Part shown: one piece after another, positions 7,717 through 16,479 of the stretch
Layout: every line of letters starts with the position of its first letter
Position numbering within the stretch: position 1 is the stretch's first letter
Assembly (NCBI GenBank): GCA_027488055.1
Contig: JAIYCK010000268.1
Span: 1 to 32,117, forward strand
Source of the DNA: Flavobacteriales bacterium
GTDB taxonomy: Bacteria > Bacteroidota > Bacteroidia > Flavobacteriales_D > Sanyastnellaceae
Length of the DNA stretch: 32,117 bases
Direction of reading: 5' to 3'
Notes under the pieces: model-generated
What the model was told of the DNA's origin: nothing
Databases searched by the model: none
What the model saw: the letters and a program-made list of their open reading frames with translations, nothing else
Translations under genes and position numbers: made by a program

Positions 7717-8840
7717 AAAATATTTTCTATTTCTTCTCATTGATGCTTGGTCTTGTTTCTTGCAAAGACAAGACCATCGAAGATATTGTCGCAACGCAAC
7801 CTGTTTTCACCTTTAGCGGCAACATCAATGGTTCTCCGCTGCATATAGCCGCAGGTGTGGATACCTATGAATCGCATTTTGTTACGGAACAAGACTTTTT
7901 TGGAATCTACAATTACAACAGTATGCTAAGTCCCGGCGGATGCAACCAATGCGGACCTTCGATCAAAATAAAATTATTTGGACTTGAAGAGAAAGGCCCA
8001 AACGACTTGCCCAACTCTGCCATTGACCTTGCGGTGGATTCAAGGGAATACCTGACGCTTCTTTCGACTACCAACAATTTGTCCTTCCATTTTTTCGCCA
8101 ATCAAAACGACAATGATTTGGATCATTATTGGAGCTTTGGCGATGGCGGAATTTCTACTCAAAACGATCCCGAACACACCTATGACTTACCGGGAACTTA
8201 CACGGTAACACACACCATCGAAAATGCAGAAAATGTAAGTTCGACTGTTTCATTCATCATCGAAGCAGGAGTACCCAACTCTTTCTGCAGTTTGCCTTTT
8301 CAAGTGAATGAGAATGGACCCAACAATTTTCATTTCCATCACCCCTTCAACTTACCACCGTTCTTGGACAATGTCATTTGGACCATATCCGATGACGACG
8401 GCGCAGTGATTTATTCTACGAATCAAGACAATTTCGCATATAACCTTCCAGCAGATGAGGAGTTTGAAATATGTTTGATTTTTGTCAATGAAATAACCGG
8501 ATGCGAAGGATCTTACTGCCTAACTATCGACAATAATGAAGGTCCGTTTATTGATCCAGGATTTCAAATTGCTCCAGATCCTGTAATGCCCACGATCGGC
8601 AAAGTGGTAGTGGAATACCGAGATATCAATGGACAACTTTATCATAGTGCCATTGAAGAAAACAACATCAATGGTTTCGAAATTATTGAAAGCTCATTAT
8701 ACACTCCATTGTATGCCGGATCTCCAATCACGCGGAAGCTAAGTATCCTCCTGAACTGCACACTTGAAAATACAAATGATGCAAACGATCATATAACTCT
8801 TGAAAATGCACAAGCCATATTCGCTTTTGGCATAGAATAA
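7713..8840 (+). CDS. PKD-domain lipoprotein
   Basis: A lipoprotein signal peptide (residues 1-16, lipobox LVSC with Cys17) is followed by 358 residues. About residues 123-187 form a PKD fold, recognisable from HYWSFGDGGISTQNDPEHTY and the following strand LPGTYTVTHTI. PKD domains are beta-sandwich modules of surface proteins. A CNQCG pair lies at residues 77-81. The C-terminal half (residues 190-375) is not recognised, but its YRDINGQLYHSAIEE segment repeats the style of small secreted Bacteroidota domains. The ATG overlaps the previous stop by 4 nt, and the next gene starts 1 nt after its stop. It is therefore the third member of the sigma operon and probably sits on the outer membrane. Confidence 0.85.
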   Translation: MKNIFYFFSLMLGLVSCKDKTIEDIVATQPVFTFSGNINGSPLHIAAGVDTYESHFVTEQDFFGIYNYNSMLSPGGCNQCGPSIKIKLFGLEEKGPNDLPNSAIDLAVDSREYLTLLSTTNNLSFHFFANQNDNDLDHYWSFGDGGISTQNDPEHTYDLPGTYTVTHTIENAENVSSTVSFIIEAGVPNSFCSLPFQVNENGPNNFHFHHPFNLPPFLDNVIWTISDDDGAVIYSTNQDNFAYNLPADEEFEICLIFVNEITGCEGSYCLTIDNNEGPFIDPGFQIAPDPVMPTIGKVVVEYRDINGQLYHSAIEENNINGFEIIESSLYTPLYAGSPITRKLSILLNCTLENTNDANDHITLENAQAIFAFGIE

Positions 8841-8841
8841 A

Positions 8842-11800
8842 ATGCCCCACCTTGTGAAACAATTCAAGTATCTCCTTTGCGTTATGGTCTCTCTTTGGAT
8901 TCTTCTGAATTCCAATGAGATCCTTGCTCAAGATTTTCCACCTGTGGCAGCCAATGTCATGAATTTTCCGACGGGCTCATACATCATCCCAATGGATAAT
9001 GCGCACCAGGCGCTGAACGGCGAACCATTTAATCTTCAAGCCTACGGCCTTTTATACCAATTGCTCGAAGCTGGTGTACCCGTGCATTGGGCCATTGCAA
9101 GCGGCAAACAAAAAGACGCGATCGATTTTTCCATTATGTGTTCTCGCTTATATCCATCTGTTACGGCGTCATCGCTGCAAGATTTTCGCGCAGGCGCATT
9201 TATCATTGACGCGAACGATATTGGAAACATCCCCAATTGTGCAGGGAGCACCAATCTTTTGATTGATAACCTCATAATCAACTATGGCAATCAAGTAGCA
9301 GTATATCAATCCCAACAAACATTTGATGCGGATATTCGGTATATTCTTACCAATGCCCCTGTCCTCGCTATTCTTGATGATGGCGGATTCAGTGAAACAG
9401 GCTATGAATTGCTCGACTATGTGGACATCCCCTATACACTTATCGGCTACAATGCTTTTGCTCAAAACAATGCCTGCTACACCATGATTGCGCAACCCCA
9501 TTTAAGTGCAGCGGATGTGGATGCCGCCTATGCAGGAATTGTTACCGCATTCATCAACAACGGCGGCAACTTTTTCGCACAATGTGCCGCCGTTCAAGCC
9601 TTTGAGGAGAATGCCAATTATTTGACCACAACTGGTTTTACATACTTCAGCCAGAATCAAATGAACACCAATTTCATTTATGAAAGCAACGATATGCCCG
9701 TGATGCAATTCGAAGGTCCCGTGCTGGGTTTCGGTGTTGGTTCTACAAGTAATTTCGCCCTAGAAGCACAATGGATGCCTTATGCCTATCCGTGCATTTC
9801 TGGTAACAACGAAGACAATGTGCAATCTTTTCTTGTTGCAGCAGGTGATTACAATGGTGCAACCATTGGAGGCAATATTTTTTATCTCGGTGGTCATAAC
9901 TACACACCCCAACAAACCATACAAAGTGGCGGTGGGGGTGGGGGTGGCAATTCGTTTGATTCGGATGTCATCGAAAGCTACAATCTCAATCGTGTATTTC
10001 TCAACGCCGCATTTGTTCCCGCATCTTGGGCTACGCCCTGCGCCGCGCCCAACCAATGCATCTGCCCTGGTCAATCGGGGAATATCGGATGTGGATTTGA
10101 TCTCAATATCGGTTATGCGTGGACCCCATCGGCAACATTGAGCTGCAGCGACTGTCCCAATCCCACAGCTACTCCCACTCAAACGACAGTCTATACCGTG
10201 GAATCTGGCAATGGATGCTCCAGTGTATCAATGACGGTATTTGTAGACTGTCCCATAAGCAATACCATCTCGGCCTCTGGTGATACTATTTGTCCTAATA
10301 ATTGTGCGACAATTCATCTTGCAACTGATCTCATGGAAGGAATTGCCACGGTAATGATCAACGGTACCGAATATCCATTCGGTCCAACGTACGAATTTTG
10401 TCCAACCCAAACTACCTTATACGAAATCATTGTGACCGACTCCATCGGCACTTCGTTTAGCACTGAAGCAACGATAGACGTTTTGGAAGTACCCACGGCA
10501 GGAATTACGGGCGGAACGCCATGCATGGAAACCAATGTCTCCTATACGGCCAACAATATGACCAATCCAACTTGGATGAGCAATGCCACCCTGTCATGCA
10601 CCATTTGTGACGCCACTTCGGTCGCAGTTCTAAACAATTTTACATTGGTCGCCATCGATGTCTCCGTCGATGGATGCACATATACCGATACACTGGAGGT
10701 GGTGGCCATTCCTAGCCCTGCAATAACAGTCAATAACGGATCCATTTGCATGGGCGAATTTATTACCCTTACCGCCAATGGCGCTGACAATTATTTCTGG
10801 CCCCTGCAAAATTTGGTGGGCCCGCAGATAGCTGCCAATCCCACCGCAAGCGGTCCCATTATGGTCATAGGAACCAATCAAGGTCTTTGTTCGGACACCT
10901 CCTATGCGCAGGTTACCGTTTTGCCTATCCAATCCGTTGTGATCGAAGAATATGTTAACATCTGCGAGAACGACAGTTGCGCTATACTCTCCACCGCAGC
11001 GCTTGCCGATATCGCTTGGTATGATATCGATGGCAACTTTGTCAGCACTTCGCATTCCATCCAAGTCTGTCCCGATGAAGAAACTTTTTACGTGGCCACA
11101 ACTACCGATCAAGGTTGCTTTTTGCCGGATACGGTCTCGGTCTATCTGGTTCCTTTACCCGATGTTTCCACCACCAACGATACGATCGTGTGCCCTGGTG
11201 AGATTATACAACTCCAAGCTTATGGGGCCGATACATATCTATGGCAAAACAGCAATGGCTCATTGGAAGTGATCGAAGATCTATTACAAGTCTTTTATCC
11301 TTATGAATTGGTCGTTGCAGGAACCGATACTGCCGGATGCATCAGTTATGACACGTTAATAATTGAGACGTTTCCGCAACCCATAGCTGCATTCAACACC
11401 AATCCAACGGAGTTGTTTTTTGCCGCAGCACCCATCCAATTCATCAATATCAGTCTCGATGCGGATTGTTATTCATGGAGTTTGGGTGATGGATATCATA
11501 CCAATACCGATAACCTCACTTATTCCTATGAACTACCTGGATTTTACGTTGCCGAATTGGCTGCTTGCAATGAGTTTGGGTGTTATGATACTACCTTGAA
11601 AGGAATATTAATCAATCATGAATTTCACTATTATTTACCCACCGCTTTTACCCCCAACAACAATGATTTGATCAACAATGTATTTCAAATCGAAGGTATG
11701 AGTATTAGCGACGAGAATTTCGAACTTACCATTTTCAATCGATGGGGTGAAATGATCTATCAAATGCACGATCCCCATGATGTTTGGTTGGGTAACCATT

Positions 11801-11916
11801 ACAAGAACGAAAACTATTATGTACCTGACGGTGTATACAATTGGCGACTTAAAGTGATGGATGAATATAGTAAAATAAAATACGAGGATGCCGGACATGT
11901 GGTCATCTTAAGATAG
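8842..11916 (+). CDS. Large secreted protein with T9SS type B (gliding-motility-type, CHU_C) sorting domain
   Basis: The 1024 residues begin with a signal peptide (about 1-30, ending EILAQ). An N-terminal domain of about 350 residues carries blocks SYIIPMDNAHQ, QLLEAGVPVHWAIASGK, APVLAILDDGGFSETG and NNACYTMIAQPHLSA. I believe this is a conserved domain of Bacteroidota surface proteins but cannot name its function. A glycine run (GGGGGGGNSF) leads into Ig-like segments full of paired cysteines (CICPGQ, LSCSDCPNPTATPTQTTVYTV, CICDAT-like repeats). A PKD-like segment (CYSWSLGDGYHTNTDNLTYSY) and a CHU_C domain (residues 930-1024: LPTAFTPNNND, LTIFNRWGEMIYQ, DGVYNWRLKVMD) close the protein. The type B domain marks T9SS export. 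It is the last gene of the sigma operon and could be its main effector or adhesin. Confidence 0.92.
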   Translation: MPHLVKQFKYLLCVMVSLWILLNSNEILAQDFPPVAANVMNFPTGSYIIPMDNAHQALNGEPFNLQAYGLLYQLLEAGVPVHWAIASGKQKDAIDFSIMCSRLYPSVTASSLQDFRAGAFIIDANDIGNIPNCAGSTNLLIDNLIINYGNQVAVYQSQQTFDADIRYILTNAPVLAILDDGGFSETGYELLDYVDIPYTLIGYNAFAQNNACYTMIAQPHLSAADVDAAYAGIVTAFINNGGNFFAQCAAVQAFEENANYLTTTGFTYFSQNQMNTNFIYESNDMPVMQFEGPVLGFGVGSTSNFALEAQWMPYAYPCISGNNEDNVQSFLVAAGDYNGATIGGNIFYLGGHNYTPQQTIQSGGGGGGGNSFDSDVIESYNLNRVFLNAAFVPASWATPCAAPNQCICPGQSGNIGCGFDLNIGYAWTPSATLSCSDCPNPTATPTQTTVYTVESGNGCSSVSMTVFVDCPISNTISASGDTICPNNCATIHLATDLMEGIATVMINGTEYPFGPTYEFCPTQTTLYEIIVTDSIGTSFSTEATIDVLEVPTAGITGGTPCMETNVSYTANNMTNPTWMSNATLSCTICDATSVAVLNNFTLVAIDVSVDGCTYTDTLEVVAIPSPAITVNNGSICMGEFITLTANGADNYFWPLQNLVGPQIAANPTASGPIMVIGTNQGLCSDTSYAQVTVLPIQSVVIEEYVNICENDSCAILSTAALADIAWYDIDGNFVSTSHSIQVCPDEETFYVATTTDQGCFLPDTVSVYLVPLPDVSTTNDTIVCPGEIIQLQAYGADTYLWQNSNGSLEVIEDLLQVFYPYELVVAGTDTAGCISYDTLIIETFPQPIAAFNTNPTELFFAAAPIQFINISLDADCYSWSLGDGYHTNTDNLTYSYELPGFYVAELAACNEFGCYDTTLKGILINHEFHYYLPTAFTPNNNDLINNVFQIEGMSISDENFELTIFNRWGEMIYQMHDPHDVWLGNHYKNENYYVPDGVYNWRLKVMDEYSKIKYEDAGHVVILR

Positions 11917-11950
11917 CCATTCACCGAATGAAATCAGCCTCTCACCGATT
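11915..11950. promoter_or_regulatory. 21-bp-period direct repeat, candidate LytTR operator
   Basis: AGCCATTCACCGAAT (11915-11929) and AGCCTCTCACCGATT (11936-11950) match at 12 of 15 positions, with an exact period of 21 bp. LytTR regulators bind two imperfect direct repeats about 21-22 bp apart. The operon downstream encodes a LytTR regulator, so autoregulation is a natural reading. The first copy overlaps the stop codon of the preceding gene. Confidence 0.5.
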
Positions 11951-11977
11951 CATCAGATAATTACTTGGTATGGTACT

Positions 11978-11985
11978 TAGTTTTG
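11978..11985 (+). promoter_or_regulatory. Candidate -7 box of the ABC/LytTR operon
   Basis: TAGTTTTG exactly matches TAnnTTTG and lies 20 bp upstream of the ATP-binding gene start. No TTG is present at the expected -33 position (about 11955). That would fit a promoter needing an activator bound at the direct repeat just upstream. Confidence 0.45.
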
Positions 11986-12005
11986 GAGACAACTAATACA
12001 TACCC

Positions 12006-12920
12006 ATGTATACCCTACAAACAAAACAGCTCTCCCACCGCTTTGGGAATGGTCAAATGGCCGTTGATCATATCAACCTTCAGGTCCCTGACCAATCCAT
12101 CTATTGCTTCTTAGGCCCGAATGGTGCGGGGAAAACCACCACACTGAGACTGCTTCTCGGTCTAATCAAGCCAACGGCAGGTACAATCAACTTCTTTCCC
12201 AATCACCCTTCACCGAATCGAGTAGCGCTCATGCAACGCATTGGAGCATGCATTGAAGTCCCCTCCTTATTTCATCATCTCACGGCCGTTCAAAACGTAG
12301 CCATCTGCGCCAACGCATATCGGACTCCGAAATCCAGAATGGACGAAGTATTGCAACTTTTGGGACTGGCAGATGCCAAAAACAAAAAGGTATCACAATT
12401 TTCTCTTGGGATGAAACAGCGACTCAGCATTGCCATCGCCTTGCTGCATCAACCCGAGTTAGTGATCTTAGATGAACCCACCAACGGGCTCGATCCGCAA
12501 GGCATTGCTGAGATACGCTCCACCATTATCGAGCTCAATAAAAATGAAAAGATCACATTTTTGATTTCAAGCCACCTGTTGAGTGAGGTTGAAAAGCTGG
12601 CCACCCATGTCGGCATCATTCACAAAGGCCAGATGAAGTTTCAAGGGACGATGACCGAACTCTATCAGGCATCCTCCAAAGCAGCTAAACTCATTCTCTC
12701 TACAGACAACGACGAGGCCGCTATGCAACTCATTGCCACACATTTTGATATGCAACCAATCGCTTCGGGCGCACTCATCTATTCATCAATCGATCAATCA
12801 CTCAGTCTAAAAATCAATCGCATGTTACACGACCACCGAATAGGCGTGTCGCAGTTGCAATGGCAAGACAACGATTTAGAAACTCACTTTTTACGTCTCA
12901 TTCAAAACCCTACCCTATGA
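12006..12920 (+). CDS. ABC transporter ATP-binding protein (BcrA/CcmA-type)
   Basis: The 304-residue ATPase has Walker A GPNGAGKTT (residues 37-45), signature FSLGMKQRLSIAIALL, Walker B LVILDEPTNGLDPQG and the switch His in LISSHLLSEVEKLATHVGIIHKG. The C-terminal 80 residues are the usual tail of the BcrA/drug-export group. It would power an ABC-2 exporter with the permease encoded next (4-nt overlap ATGA). Together with the kinase and regulator downstream, the most likely role is sensing and exporting, or shielding against, a membrane-active compound. The substrate cannot be read from the sequence. Confidence 0.95.
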   Translation: MYTLQTKQLSHRFGNGQMAVDHINLQVPDQSIYCFLGPNGAGKTTTLRLLLGLIKPTAGTINFFPNHPSPNRVALMQRIGACIEVPSLFHHLTAVQNVAICANAYRTPKSRMDEVLQLLGLADAKNKKVSQFSLGMKQRLSIAIALLHQPELVILDEPTNGLDPQGIAEIRSTIIELNKNEKITFLISSHLLSEVEKLATHVGIIHKGQMKFQGTMTELYQASSKAAKLILSTDNDEAAMQLIATHFDMQPIASGALIYSSIDQSLSLKINRMLHDHRIGVSQLQWQDNDLETHFLRLIQNPTL

Positions 12921-13699
12921 ACACTACTTTTGGCCGAAGCCTTCAATGCGAATGGATGAAAACGCGCCATACACCAGCCGTGCGCATTGCCCTCGTGGGT
13001 GCTTTGTTGATTCCATTGATCATGACCATCGCTCAACTGCGCATGCCCAAGACGATGTCCTACAATGCCAATCCCGCAGAATACTGGATCAAACTTTACA
13101 TTCACAGTTGGGAATTCATGGCGGTCCTATTGCTTCCATTCGGGATCATCCTTATCACGAGTATGCTTGTCCAAATTGAATTCAAGAATAACACCTGGAA
13201 ACAGACCCTCATCACTCCGCAAAGTCTTACGTCCATCTACTTTGCCAAATTCGTGATCATCTCAATGCTTTTGTTGTTGTTCTTTGTCAGCTTCAACTTG
13301 TTCATTGTCCTGTCGGGAATCATTCCAGGTTTGTTGCACAGTGACATCGACGTGCCGGCACATTGGCCTCCGCTTTTGAAAATCACCAAAGACATGGCGG
13401 CCATGTGGCTCACATGCCTGCCTTTGCTCGGCCTGCAATACACACTTAGTTTGCGATTCTCCAACTTCATCGTGCCCATCGCCATCGGCCTGGCATGCAT
13501 CATCGCTGGAATATTTGCCCTTCAATGGAGCCAAGGCTATCTCATTCCATTTGCCTACAGCAGTTTCCATTTTATGATCATGTCAGGCCAAGAGAAATTT
13601 CAATTTCCCTACAATATTTATTGGCTTTCCCTCATTTCGTTTGTGGTGTTTGCTGGCGTTGGCTACCTTTCATTCCTATTTAGAAAATACAAAGGTTGA
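12917..13699 (+). CDS. ABC-2 type permease subunit
   Basis: The track ORF begins at 12860 inside the ATPase gene. The better start is the ATG at 12917, which overlaps the previous stop as ATGA and gives 260 residues starting MNTTFGRSLQCEWMKTRHT. Six hydrophobic segments are visible (about residues 22-42, 65-85, 105-130, 155-175, 183-203 and 232-254), the usual count for an ABC-2 permease. The N-terminal EWMKTRHTPAVRIALVGALLI resembles lantibiotic/bacitracin-type permeases (BcrB/MutE group), where a Glu-Trp-x-Lys motif precedes the first helix. Its stop overlaps the next start by 4 nt. Confidence 0.9.
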   Translation: MNTTFGRSLQCEWMKTRHTPAVRIALVGALLIPLIMTIAQLRMPKTMSYNANPAEYWIKLYIHSWEFMAVLLLPFGIILITSMLVQIEFKNNTWKQTLITPQSLTSIYFAKFVIISMLLLLFFVSFNLFIVLSGIIPGLLHSDIDVPAHWPPLLKITKDMAAMWLTCLPLLGLQYTLSLRFSNFIVPIAIGLACIIAGIFALQWSQGYLIPFAYSSFHFMIMSGQEKFQFPYNIYWLSLISFVVFAGVGYLSFLFRKYKG

Positions 13700-14745
13700 T
13701 ACGAAAATTCTCAATACCTCTATTGCACGTGGGCTACTGGTTGATGTACAGCCTGCTTTTCTTGGTATTGTATGTATTTCTGGCGCTTAGCGGCCTCCAG
13801 CACAATCAAGACCCCAAGACCATTCTTGTGTCGTGGATGAAAATAATTGTCGGATTCGCTTATGTGCCTGCCATCATCGGTTTCTATTATGGCTATTGCA
13901 TTGCCTTTCCCAAATATCTTGCTCAAAGGAAGATCAAGGTTTTGATTGGAAAAAGCATCATAGCTTCCATCGTTTCTGCGCTTTTTGGTGGCCTCGCATT
14001 GTCGTTCATTTTTCGATATAATATTATGTGGAATGATGGACTTCAATCGGCGATTCCCCAACTTATGTTGATGTCATTCATTGGCGCGATCAATTTGGTG
14101 CTTGGGAGTGTCATTCGAGGATTTGTGCAGTCCACCATAGACATTTCGATCAAAGAATCTCTTGAACGCGAGCGCTTGCAACTTGAAATGCATCTCCTTC
14201 GCATACAAGTCAATCCGCATTTCTTATTCAACACACTCAACAATATAGACGCATTGATCAAAATCAATCCAGTCAAGGCTTCCGAATACCTCCATAAGCT
14301 AAGTCAATTTATGAGGCAGTTGGTGTATCAAACCGAAGATGCTTGGCAGCCCTTGGATCGCGAAATCTTACTCATCGAAGACTATGTTGAATTGCAGCAA
14401 CTTCGATCCAATGATCCCATTCAGATCAATTGGTCCATCCAGGGACCTACAGAAGATGCACTTGTCCCACCGATGTTACTGCTGCCTCTTATCGAAAACT
14501 GTTTTAAGCATGGACTCATACAGCTTCCACATCCATTGACCATTCGCATCAACGCAGATGTGCATGGCATCCAAATAACATTTATCAATACGATCGATGC
14601 CTCTAACTCTAGTATAGCTGGTGGATTGGGCCTTGAACTCACGCGAAAGAGACTATTGGCCATGTATGGAAATTCGGCTGAACTCAAAGCCGGTTCAACA
14701 GTGGATGGCTATATCCAAACCATATCCATTACAAACACCATATGA
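13696..14745 (+). CDS. LytS/YehU-type sensor histidine kinase
   Basis: The start is a TTG overlapping the permease stop as TTGA; the next Met (codon 17) would cut the first membrane helix. Four transmembrane segments occupy roughly residues 13-33, 48-70, 85-106 and 119-145. The His_kinase domain follows, with phospho-acceptor His175 in RIQVNPHFLFNTLNNID. An ATP-binding domain carries the N-box LLLPLIENCFKHGL and the G-box GGLGLELTRKRLLAMYG. At 349 residues there is no large extracellular sensor, as in the intramembrane-sensing kinases that work with ABC exporters. The signal is therefore probably relayed through the adjacent transporter or the membrane itself. It is paired with the LytTR regulator encoded next. 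Confidence 0.95.
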   Translation: MIRKFSIPLLHVGYWLMYSLLFLVLYVFLALSGLQHNQDPKTILVSWMKIIVGFAYVPAIIGFYYGYCIAFPKYLAQRKIKVLIGKSIIASIVSALFGGLALSFIFRYNIMWNDGLQSAIPQLMLMSFIGAINLVLGSVIRGFVQSTIDISIKESLERERLQLEMHLLRIQVNPHFLFNTLNNIDALIKINPVKASEYLHKLSQFMRQLVYQTEDAWQPLDREILLIEDYVELQQLRSNDPIQINWSIQGPTEDALVPPMLLLPLIENCFKHGLIQLPHPLTIRINADVHGIQITFINTIDASNSSIAGGLGLELTRKRLLAMYGNSAELKAGSTVDGYIQTISITNTI

Positions 14746-15455
14746 TCCAGTGCATCATTATCGAAGACGAACCGATGGCGGTTCAGAATTTGCGCAGAGC
14801 GCTCATGGAGCATGGTGATATACGTATCGCTGCTGTGTTTGAGCATGCCTCAGCGGGACTTTTGTATGCTTCAGAAAATGACATTGATCTCATTTTCTTG
14901 GATGTGCATTTGGGCCGACAAAACGGATTGCAAGAACTAAAAATATCGAAAAAAACTCCCCCTGTGATTGTGATATCGGCCAATAGTCAATATGCACTTC
15001 AAGGATTTGAATTGGATGTATGTGATTATTTACTCAAACCATTTACCACCGAACGACTTCACCGCGCCTTGGAGAAATTCAAAGCCACGCAGCATCAAAC
15101 CAACGAGGCCCCAGCTTGCTTTATCATAAAATGCGATTCACGATTTGAAAGCATCGCTTACCGCGATCTCATTTGTATTGAAGGCATGGGTGACTACAGA
15201 CGTGTCATCACCCTGCAACGCAAAATAATGACGCTTCAAACTTTTCGGGAATTGGAAGAAAAATTAGATCCACACTATGTCATGCGCATCCATAAAAGTT
15301 ATATGATTCACCTGAATGCCTTGATGGAGTTCAAAAGCAGCAGAGTGACACTCACCAACAACATGCAGCTTCCAGTATCTGAAACCTATCGCAAGGCACT
15401 GAAAGAACGTTTGCAAAGTGGCTCTTTTACTATATCAAATAAAGACGCTGGCTAG
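14742..15455 (+). CDS. LytTR-family response regulator
   Basis: The 237 residues consist of a receiver domain and a LytTR DNA-binding domain. The receiver has acidic residues E8-D9, phospho-acceptor Asp54 in LIFLDVHLG and conserved Lys99 in YLLKPF. The LytTR domain spans about residues 125-232 (LICIEGMGDYRRVI, LQTFRELEEKL, MRIHKSYMIHLNAL). The ATG overlaps the kinase stop by 4 nt, so the pair is translationally coupled. The likely target is the 21-bp-period repeat before the operon. The gene is last in its operon and converges on the DUF5777 gene across a 100-bp gap, in which I see no clear terminator. Confidence 0.95.
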   Translation: MIQCIIIEDEPMAVQNLRRALMEHGDIRIAAVFEHASAGLLYASENDIDLIFLDVHLGRQNGLQELKISKKTPPVIVISANSQYALQGFELDVCDYLLKPFTTERLHRALEKFKATQHQTNEAPACFIIKCDSRFESIAYRDLICIEGMGDYRRVITLQRKIMTLQTFRELEEKLDPHYVMRIHKSYMIHLNALMEFKSSRVTLTNNMQLPVSETYRKALKERLQSGSFTISNKDAG

Positions 15456-15555
15456 CTTGACTAGAACTTCAAAAAGCGTTCACTCCACTCAAAAAAGAAA
15501 AGCGAAACCATATTCAGCAAGTACATCTAAATCTAAGACTTGCCAAATCAATACA

Positions 15556-16479
15556 TCATTCTTCCTTGCGCTTTTTGGGTTTGACCACACCAAACATACG
15601 GCTCACGTTGAAGCCGAACATGATATCGCCTTCTTCCCATTGGCCGGTAGTTTCAGTGATGAAGCCCTTCTCATTCATGGGCTTGCTATTGGTGAAGTGT
15701 AATTGGAATACGTGGCCGCCAGTTTCAATATCAAAACCCAATGACAATGAATTGGTATATACGGCATCCAATTGATTGGGTAAATTATAGAAATACTCCG
15801 CATTGAAAGAACTCCGTTTGGTCAATTTGAAACGACCACCAGCACCCATCGAGAAGACATCGTGCTTCACCGAAGGATCCGCAATGATATTGCGATGCAC
15901 CAACGTTGGAGCAATTTGAATAGATAGTCGATCATTGAATTTACGCGCCACCAAAATTTGATGGCAATAAAACAAACGCGACGTAAAATAATTTTTACGA
16001 TCCGGATTCTCCCACTGAGTGGCTCTTACCACCATGGAAGTGAAAACCGATAGACTGATAGGCATGTTGCGTTTGCCTGTGCTTTGTCGAAGTATTTTGT
16101 ACTTCAAAAAGCCATCTATTTCCTTGTTCACGTTGCTTCGGCCGAATCCTGCCATCAACTTATCTGTGACTCCGTATTCGAATCCCAAACGCATGGATGC
16201 TACATCCAAGCCCCACAGGTTATCGGCTCCAGTATTGACGGCTCCAAAGCGGTGACTGATCCGAAAATCCAGCACCCCTGCCGCTGGATTCTCATTGCTG
16301 TGCATATTGATGACCCTTGTGCTTTTGAAGGTGGCAAACACATAATTCGTTGTTTCCTCCTCAGGACCTAATAAGGACAATAAATCAGTGGTATCTGCCT
16401 GCGCGCTGACCTGTTGGAAAGCAAAAAGGGCTGAACAAATCAGCCCTATTTTGAAGAAGTTCATCAAACGTATTTGCAT
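15556..16479 (-). CDS. DUF5777 family beta-barrel protein
   Basis: A signal peptide (about residues 8-27, ending QVSAQ) precedes about 280 residues of alternating amphipathic strands. The segments NYVFATFKSTRVINMHS and GVLDFRISHRFG are the typical opening of DUF5777 proteins. GFNVSRMFGVV lies near the C-terminus, followed by a short basic tail (KPKKRKEE). The family is predicted to form outer-membrane barrels and is regularly found beside YceI-like and cytochrome-like genes. Its start codon overlaps the YceI stop by 1 nt (TAATG), so it is the last gene of the redox cluster. No transport substrate is known to me. Confidence 0.88.
   Translation of the reverse strand: MQIRLMNFFKIGLICSALFAFQQVSAQADTTDLLSLLGPEEETTNYVFATFKSTRVINMHSNENPAAGVLDFRISHRFGAVNTGADNLWGLDVASMRLGFEYGVTDKLMAGFGRSNVNKEIDGFLKYKILRQSTGKRNMPISLSVFTSMVVRATQWENPDRKNYFTSRLFYCHQILVARKFNDRLSIQIAPTLVHRNIIADPSVKHDVFSMGAGGRFKLTKRSSFNAEYFYNLPNQLDAVYTNSLSLGFDIETGGHVFQLHFTNSKPMNEKGFITETTGQWEEGDIMFGFNVSRMFGVVKPKKRKEE

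Noticed and set aside
9760-10182. 140-aa minus-strand ORF inside the T9SS type B gene (and similar long antisense ORFs at 10630-11112 and 6836-7270)
   Set aside because: The plus-strand protein has clear domains throughout these regions; the antisense frames show no recognisable features and are shadows.
15456-15555. Possible terminator between the convergent LytTR and DUF5777 genes
   Set aside because: I found only 4-bp palindromes and A-rich stretches, with no GC stem followed by T residues.
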